Positions 58,501-64,000 of a DNA stretch of 64,000 bases are shown here, one piece after another. The position numbers were made by a program, and so were the translations under genes. Source of the DNA: Hemerocallis citrina (Eukaryota > Streptophyta > Magnoliopsida > Asparagales > Asphodelaceae). Numbering within the stretch: position 1 is the stretch's first letter; every line of letters begins with the position of its first letter. The notes beneath the pieces are model-generated. The model was not told the DNA's origin, ran no database searches, and worked only from the letters and a program-made list of their open reading frames with translations. The DNA is taken from contig JACEHZ010000371.1 in the NCBI GenBank assembly GCA_017893485.1, forward strand, positions 124,001 to 188,000. Reading direction: 5' to 3'.

Positions 58501-59828
58501 CTCTAAGTACAATTTTTTCTATAATTTCGAATATGCACCTACAAATGTAGTTTCTTTATAATTTTGCATTCAAACTTCCCATAGCTTCTTTTATTATTTT
58601 TATTATTATTATACAATCATTTCAATAACAATTATCCCTTTTTCATGCCACTAACAAATGGATTAGTAGATATCACATTTTTGCATGGTTATCATTTCAA
58701 CTAACTAAACATACAATCATGTCTTCTTAGTTTAGCACATAAAAATCAATTTAAGCATGGTAGCATAGTCAATACTAAACTAACAATCATAAGTTTGCAA
58801 TTAATTAACGTTTTTTTAACATACATTCAAACCTATGCAATTTTGTCTCATTTTCATAACACAGTTAAAATAACTAATGTTTCTTCTCAATTTTATCAAC
58901 CATACCCTGGCATGATGTCTAATTAGAAGTTTGAGAAAATCACCCACCTCTAATGGAGAGAAAAACAAACAAAACTCCTAGGGATCTCCTAGAATGAATA
59001 GTGAAGCCTTCTCCTCCTAGATCGAGCCACCAATTGACTTCTCCTCCTTGCTTGCAATGCAACCCGAGCCTCACCCTTGCTCCTTGAAAAAGCCGGCCTC
59101 TCCTTGGGTTGAAGAACACACACTAGCATCCAATCTTTTAAACTCACAATCTACTCAATCTTTTGTCTCACTAATTTGTCTTTCTTTTCTTTCTTTCTAT
59201 TCTTTTCTTTTCAATTCTTTAGGTGTGAGAATGAAGTGTGTGTGTGTGGGGGGGGGGGGGGTATTTATACAAATTTTGAGGGTGAATGAAGGGCTAGGAT
59301 TAGTCCAAATGGTTAGGGATCAAGGGTCAAGATGAACTAGGGAGTTATAGAAACTACCCCTGATGAAGCAACCAATTCTCCACTTCTCCCATATCTCCCT
59401 CTCTTTCATGCATATATGGCCTATAGGAAAAAGTGCACATTGCACACTCTAGTGCATGCACGTGTCAACTAGTATCCCCCTTTTACAAGTTTGTTCATGT
59501 GAATTAATTAATTTTTCACTAAACTTGTTTACACTACAAGTTAGGTTAATAAAAAGAGAAATTAAGTTAAATGGGCTCACTAATGGGCCAATTAACCATG
59601 AGCTCTACTAATTAAATTAATTAATTATTCAAGATGGGCTAAAAAGAGACAATTAGGCCTAGAATTTAATTAAGCTTTTAAAAATATAGTTTTTGGAAAG
59701 TAAAGAGAACAATTTCTTGTTCATGCTATAAAGAAATATTTTTCTAAAAGAAAATATACATATGAAATTATACATACAAAACACGTTAAGTTACAAACTC
59801 TTGATAAATAAAAATTTCGGGTGTTACA
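55562..59828 (-). repeat. Tekay 5' LTR (right), with insert
   Basis: TGTAACAC...GTGTTACA. It aligns with 47034-50397 on both sides of the 939 bp insert. TATAAATA (minus, 59262-59269) is followed by a 14-base C run. The terminal stem-loop is at 55810-55830. Confidence 0.92.
56176..57114. mobile_element. 939 bp LTR-like insert (solo LTR of another family)
   Basis: It runs TGTAACGCCCC...GGGGAGTTACA with perfect CATCG TSDs (56171-56175 and 57115-57119), and the left LTR shows the empty site. The 11-base ends are inverted copies with one mismatch. No coding capacity. It includes a CT microsatellite (about 56763-56782), an A-rich stretch (56800-56930), a TA run and a palindromic 'gggattcaaatccc' near 56353. 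The 5 bp TSD and TG...CA ends fit a solo LTR; a small non-autonomous LTR element is an alternative. Confidence 0.8.
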
Positions 59829-59833
59829 AGAGG

Positions 59834-62425
59834 ACTCCAGCCCAACAGATCGAGTCTGAGGCGCATGGTCTACACTACGTGCTGCCTATCCAGCCAAAGA
59901 GGTGCTCGAAACACTAGACACACTGCTTTGGGCATCCCCCAGATTCTTCGAAGCTCCGTACGAGCGAAGGGCTCCGTACGAGCGAAGGGCTAATTCATGG
60001 AACAACCACACCTTCTTGTACCCTTCATAGAAATAGGAGGTACTCTATGTCTTTGCTCCTTTGATAAGCTGCTTCAGTCGGTTAATCTCTACCTCTCGCT
60101 CGACATGGATCTCCTTAAGAGTCTATCCTTCACCCTAACATTAAACGAACAAATCGACCACGCGCTAGACTGGCCTGACATGTTTCCCCCGAAGTCTCGA
60201 AGACGGCCTTCCTTAAGAGAGTTATCTCTAAGCTCTTCTCGAGCACTATATTCTTCATCTTACCCTTTTGGTGGTGGTCTTGAGTAAAGAACACCGAAGA
60301 GATTCAACAACTGTATCCTTTCCTGCTACAGCTTTGTCAAGGGGGCCTTCATCTTCGCTATAATAATCCTCCACTTCAGCAGGGAACTGATCCCGAAGAG
60401 CTTCATCGTAGCACCTCGCTTCGGTCTCCCTGCGAGCCAACACCCTTCTTAAGTGACCAAGCTCCATCTTTGACTTAAGCCTATCTCGTGAGCGACCAAG
60501 CCCCAGCTCCACCACTTGGAGTTTGGTATGGAGGCAGGCAATCTCGCTTGAATAATAATTTCCCCCCATCATACACGACAATCTACCAGGGCAAAAGAAT
60601 AAGGAATTACTTTAATGAGAATGATCGTGATCACAGAAAGGCCGAAGACTCAAATACAAAACTTCTCAATTTTCAACACAAGTTAGGAGAACCAAAATAG
60701 GATTTCATTGATTCAAAATGAAGATACATCTAGTGGTGGCCATCCTGCAATTAGGCATACATATAAAATTCAAAAACTAAATAAAAGCGAAAAAACAACT
60801 AAGAAGAAGAATCAGGGGTCCACCTCGGTAGAAGGAACCTAGGGAGAGCGCATCTCCTCTCAGTCTCCCTTTGTAGCACTCGATCCCTCTCGATCACGAC
60901 AGAAGGATCCATTGCGTCGTCTTCCTCCTCTAGCTCTTCTCCGGACTCCTCCTCATCAGCGGCGGGGGCCTCCTTGAACAAGACATACCCCGAACGGTCG
61001 AAACCAGGAACCTGCTCACTAACCTAATCAAGAGCCCTAGCATACGCCTTCTCCATGTTCTCCGCCAACAACTCTTCCACCTCGGCCTTCCCCTTCACTA
61101 TCCTGGCCTCCATAACATCCTCTATCTCATTCACGGCCCGCTCCCTCTCCCTAGCTGCCTTCTCCTTCTCATGAACCATCTTCTCCTTCTCCTCCACCAA
61201 CACCGCTTCCAATGACGTAATCTGAGCAGCCTGCGACTCAGCCGTAACTGTAGCCACCTCCATATCCATAGCATACTTCGACCGCTCCACCCTGGCCCTA
61301 GCAACAACCAACTTTGACTCCTTATCTGCCATTTGCTCCCAGAAATAGCTAAAGTGGCAGGCAATCTGCAAATATAGAACTGCACCTAATTATGAAAAGA
61401 GCAACAACCATTCACCATAAGGGAACAATTGAATGCAAGAACTAAACATAAGAAAAAACTTACCGCCATAGTGGCTCAGGAAATCTCCAAAGCAGAGTCT
61501 CCGATAGTCCCATGCTTCAATGCAAACATGTCCTATGGGGTGGCAAGATGATGAATTTCATCCATACTTCTTGCGGAATCTCCTAGGAAGCTGTCATGCT
61601 TCCTCACCTGCCAATCGAGAATAAAAATCTTCTTGTGCTCGTCGGTAAGGATCACAGCAGCCTCCGCCATAAGATGAGGAGCCTCGAGGGTTAGGGCTGA
61701 GCTCAGGGTAAAATCGCCCGCAGTCGGGGTAGTCGAGGAGGCTGGAAGAGATCCCAAATTCACTCGTGTACTCTTCGCAAACTTCGCAGGGGCGGGTCTC
61801 ATAACGGTCCTCTTCCTCTTCTTCTCCTTAGGAGCCTTGTTTCTCAGGCATGAGCGCTTGGACATGATCACATCAAAGTCCACCCGGACAGTCCCTGCGA
61901 TAAGTGACACAGAAAGTTGTTAAAAAAAGAGAAAATATAAAGGAAAAGCAAACAAGCAATATAAGAAATGAAAGGTACGACTAGGGTCGATCGGGCTCAG
62001 ACCCCCTTAAAGAACACCTCCTTAGTCAAATAATTCCACTTCATTATCGGTCTCTTGAGAAGGACATCTACAATCCCCTGTTACTCAATACTCAAACTCG
62101 GCTCTTCTTAGCCCTCTTCGGGACACTCTCCCTCAAGACAGTAGGGGTCCCCCATGGCTCGCGACTACGAATCAGGAAGTACTTAGCCCTTCAATGCTTG
62201 TTTGTATCGGGGCTGTCAACCAACTTCACACTGCTATCTGGGCTGAGGTAGTATCTAAACTCCACCCTGCTCTTCTGGTGGAGCTTATAAAGCCTTCTGA
62301 ACACATCCAATCTGAGGTTGATCCCTGCAGCTTGGCAATGAAAAATAAAACTATTCACGTGCCTCCACATGTTTGGCACAAACTGAAGTATTCAACAATC
62401 TCTGCAAAATTAAGATCAGTAGTTG
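59834..62425 (-). pseudogene. Tat-2 antisense ORF (Transposase_28-like), decayed
   Basis: The minus strand, read from 62425 leftward, begins with 'MPNMWRHVNSFIFHCQAAGI' and 'RRLYKLHQKSRVEFRYYLS', the pattern of the family named 'putative gypsy type transposon' (Pfam Transposase_28). Then come a basic segment (61910-61533), a long coiled coil rich in E/K/A/R (61371-61024), acidic segments (60981-60799, and 'YYSEDEGP' near 60390) and a tail continuing past the Tekay at 46880-47033. Antisense ORFs in this position are known in Tat elements. Frames change several times. The N-terminus is lost at about 62425. Confidence 0.7.
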
Positions 62426-63480
62426 CTTAACCAGGACTAGTAGTAGTATTCTACGACCAGAGCATGTCATTTGTATTGATTGGATAGGCACTAGTCGGGT
62501 GGTTGTACTAGCTTGTCAAGGGAACGCATGCAGTGCTGTCTCGCCTAGTAAGGGGATGGGCGGCATAGTCTCGTCTGTTAATTTTTGGGTTCTAATGATA
62601 AGAACAGGAAGTGCATACAATATTTCTTCTGTCGGAAGTTAGGGATGGACTCTAAGAATTTGTCAATTTCTATGTTGTTTTATTTGGACAAGGAGCTAGT
62701 GTAAGACTCAAAGTCGCGAGTAACATTCTAGGCATCTCGGTGAGCGGGGATTACCGTGGGGCCACCTTATGTTCATAGCAACTTTTGGGTGAGGTTCGGA
62801 GCAGTGGGACTGTAGGGACCGTGCATAGTAGAAAAGATGGACACCACTACTGACTGCAAAGGTAGGATTTGGGCCGAACAACTGCAACCTCACCAGTCAC
62901 TAGATCAATGTCAGAAACAGGAATGAGTACAAGTGTAGGATGCATAGCAAGGGATCGAACCCTGCAATCTGGAGACTACGAACTCCTTGGAAAGTATGTA
63001 GTATGGGATGCATACGTTTCCATTGAAGTTGTGTTTGGGAAATTATGCGATATGGGATGCATACATTTCCAAATGAATTGCATTAGAGTAAGAGCATTAG
63101 CATGCATTTGAGATTTCGCATTAGACTCTAGGGCATGACATACACTAATACTTGTGATTTGACTACACATTTTTTTTTGCATCAAATATTGATTGTTGAG
63201 TTTAGAGAATCACTGGTTTTATCAGCATTGCATTAGTTGCATTCAACTGACGTGCCCATAGTCTGTTTAGTTGCAGGACTACTGGATCGTGACAGTAGGA
63301 GACTCGAGCTGCATGGAGCATCAAGTGGAGATTATAAATTTGTACAGTAAATTTATTTGATGTAATTGATGTGAATTTAGGATGTAATTTATGATGTAAT
63401 TCTGTGATGAACCATTTATACGTGTAATAATTTCCTGTGATTTTTCTGTGTTTGGACTCGTTTGAAGGAAAGATTTTGGC
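62426..63480 (+). repeat. Truncated Tekay-type LTR (3' part)
   Basis: It shares the ordered words of the other Tekay LTR 3' ends: 'gggatcgaaccctgcaa' (62950), 'gtagtatgggatgcata' (62998-63015, with a partial second copy near 63050), the stem-loop 'ttagttg...caactga' (63233-63250) and 'cgtgccca' after it. No clear TSD or terminal TTACA could be found, so both ends are uncertain. Confidence 0.6.
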
Positions 63481-64000
63481 TTGTGTCTCGAGTTCCCGGT
63501 ATTGGAAATTCGATGAGCTGCACCCTTGATATAGGACAAGCCAGCTCCAAACCAGTGGATGAACTATCAGAAATCTCTTTCTTTGAAAGGGATAAAGCTA
63601 AGTGTTTGCGGGTGAGCAAGGCACTCCCCCACCGAGTCAAGGAGCAACTCATCGCCTGCATCAGAGACAATCAAGACATGTTCGCTTGGAGAACTGAAGA
63701 TATGTCGGGCATTGCCGAAGACCTAATTATGCACTGCTTAAGTGTGAATCTGGAAGTCAAGCCTGTCCAACAGAAGCACCGCAAATTTGCACCTGCAAGG
63801 CAACTAGCTGTCAAAGAAAATGTTGAGAAGCTCCTAGCAGCATGATTCATCCAAGAAGTTAGTTACCCCGAGTGGCTAGAAAATGTCATAATGGTCAAGA
63901 AAGCCAATGGGAATGGAGAATCTGCATAGACTTCATAGACCTCAACAAAGCATGCCCAAAGGATCCCTTTTCTCTACCGAGCATAGATGCCTTGATAGAT
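63481..64000 (+). pseudogene. Third Tat element: start of RT (window edge)
   Basis: 'RVSKALPHRVKEQLIACI' and 'QDMFAWRTEDMSGI' (about 63611-63710) are the entry of the Tat RT domain, followed by 'KPVQQKHRKFAPARQ' and, after a TGA (63843) and a shift, 'DLNKACPKD'. It resembles but is not identical to the RT of Tat-2, so it belongs to a separate copy. RT continues beyond the window. Confidence 0.8.

Larger units (their letters stand above)
47034..59828 (-). mobile_element. Complete Tekay-type chromovirus (Ty3/gypsy)
   Basis: Two LTRs (47034-50397 and 55562-59828) and perfect AGAGG TSDs (47029-47033, 59829-59833) mark a full insertion into Tat-2. On the minus strand the order is 5' LTR, tRNA-Met primer site, a leader ORF, gag, protease, RT, RNase H, integrase, chromodomain, purine tract, 3' LTR. 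An integrase C-terminal chromodomain defines chromoviruses, and the long LTRs fit the Tekay/Del clade. Coding regions have several stops and shifts. The right LTR contains a 939 bp insert. This is the only Tekay here that kept its interior. Confidence 0.93.
28632..62425 (+). mobile_element. Tat-2: Ty3/gypsy Tat-lineage element, broken by nested insertions
   Basis: The 5' LTR, gag, protease, RT, RNase H and integrase follow in order on the plus strand, then a spacer with 114 bp repeats and an antisense ORF. Insertions inside it: solo LTRs at 29383, 35058 and 38408, a tandem duplication at 40762-43317, and the Tekay at 47034-59828. Each joins flanking Tat-2 sequence that reads continuously across it. 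The 3' LTR is not in the window; a truncated LTR follows at about 62426, so the right end was lost or lies beyond. Confidence 0.85.

Overview
This is nuclear DNA of a flowering plant, almost entirely nested, decayed transposable elements. The evidence is plant-type Ty3/gypsy (Tat and Tekay lineages), Ty1/copia and RTE-LINE proteins, initiator-tRNA-Met primer sites, GT..AG introns, microsatellites and one plant thioredoxin-fold gene fragment. The repeat load suggests a large genome. I cannot name the species.

Layout. 1-6955: an internally deleted Ty1/copia element whose 3' LTR was later hit by a Tekay-type solo LTR (2204-5292) and a truncated RTE LINE (5830-6802). 6957-12057: two exons of a thioredoxin/DsbA-like host gene, with a 4.2 kb solo LTR (7555-11751) in the intron between them. 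12168-28262: a complete but internally deleted Tat element (Tat-1) with matching LTRs and TTACA target-site duplications (TSDs). It lacks reverse transcriptase, RNase H and most of integrase, and has a long 3' spacer of tandem repeats. That spacer is interrupted by a solo LTR (19972-26858), which itself holds another (20637-24425). 28632 to about 62425: a second Tat element (Tat-2) with 5' LTR, gag, protease, RT, RNase H, integrase and an antisense ORF. It is broken by three solo LTRs, a 1.29 kb tandem duplication, and a complete 12.8 kb Tekay chromovirus on the minus strand (47034-59828, TSD AGAGG). The Tekay 5' LTR contains a further 939 bp LTR-like insert (56176-57114, TSD CATCG). 62426-64000: a truncated Tekay-type LTR and the start of pol from a third Tat element.

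No element looks autonomous. Every coding region carries stops, frameshifts, homopolymer expansions or catalytic substitutions. There are seven solo-LTR-like or LTR-only insertions against one two-LTR Tekay, so loss by LTR-LTR recombination has been common. The order of insertion can be read from the nesting: copia, Tat-1 and Tat-2 are older, and the LTRs inside them younger.

The most interesting signals are structural. A 2.1 kb array in Tat-1 has a stem-loop in each unit of about 60 bp, with paired changes in the stem arms. The large LTRs contain pairs of tRNA-like (A-box/B-box) modules and share a short stem-loop near their 3' ends. A tandem duplication in Tat-2 has an inverted templated filler at its junction.
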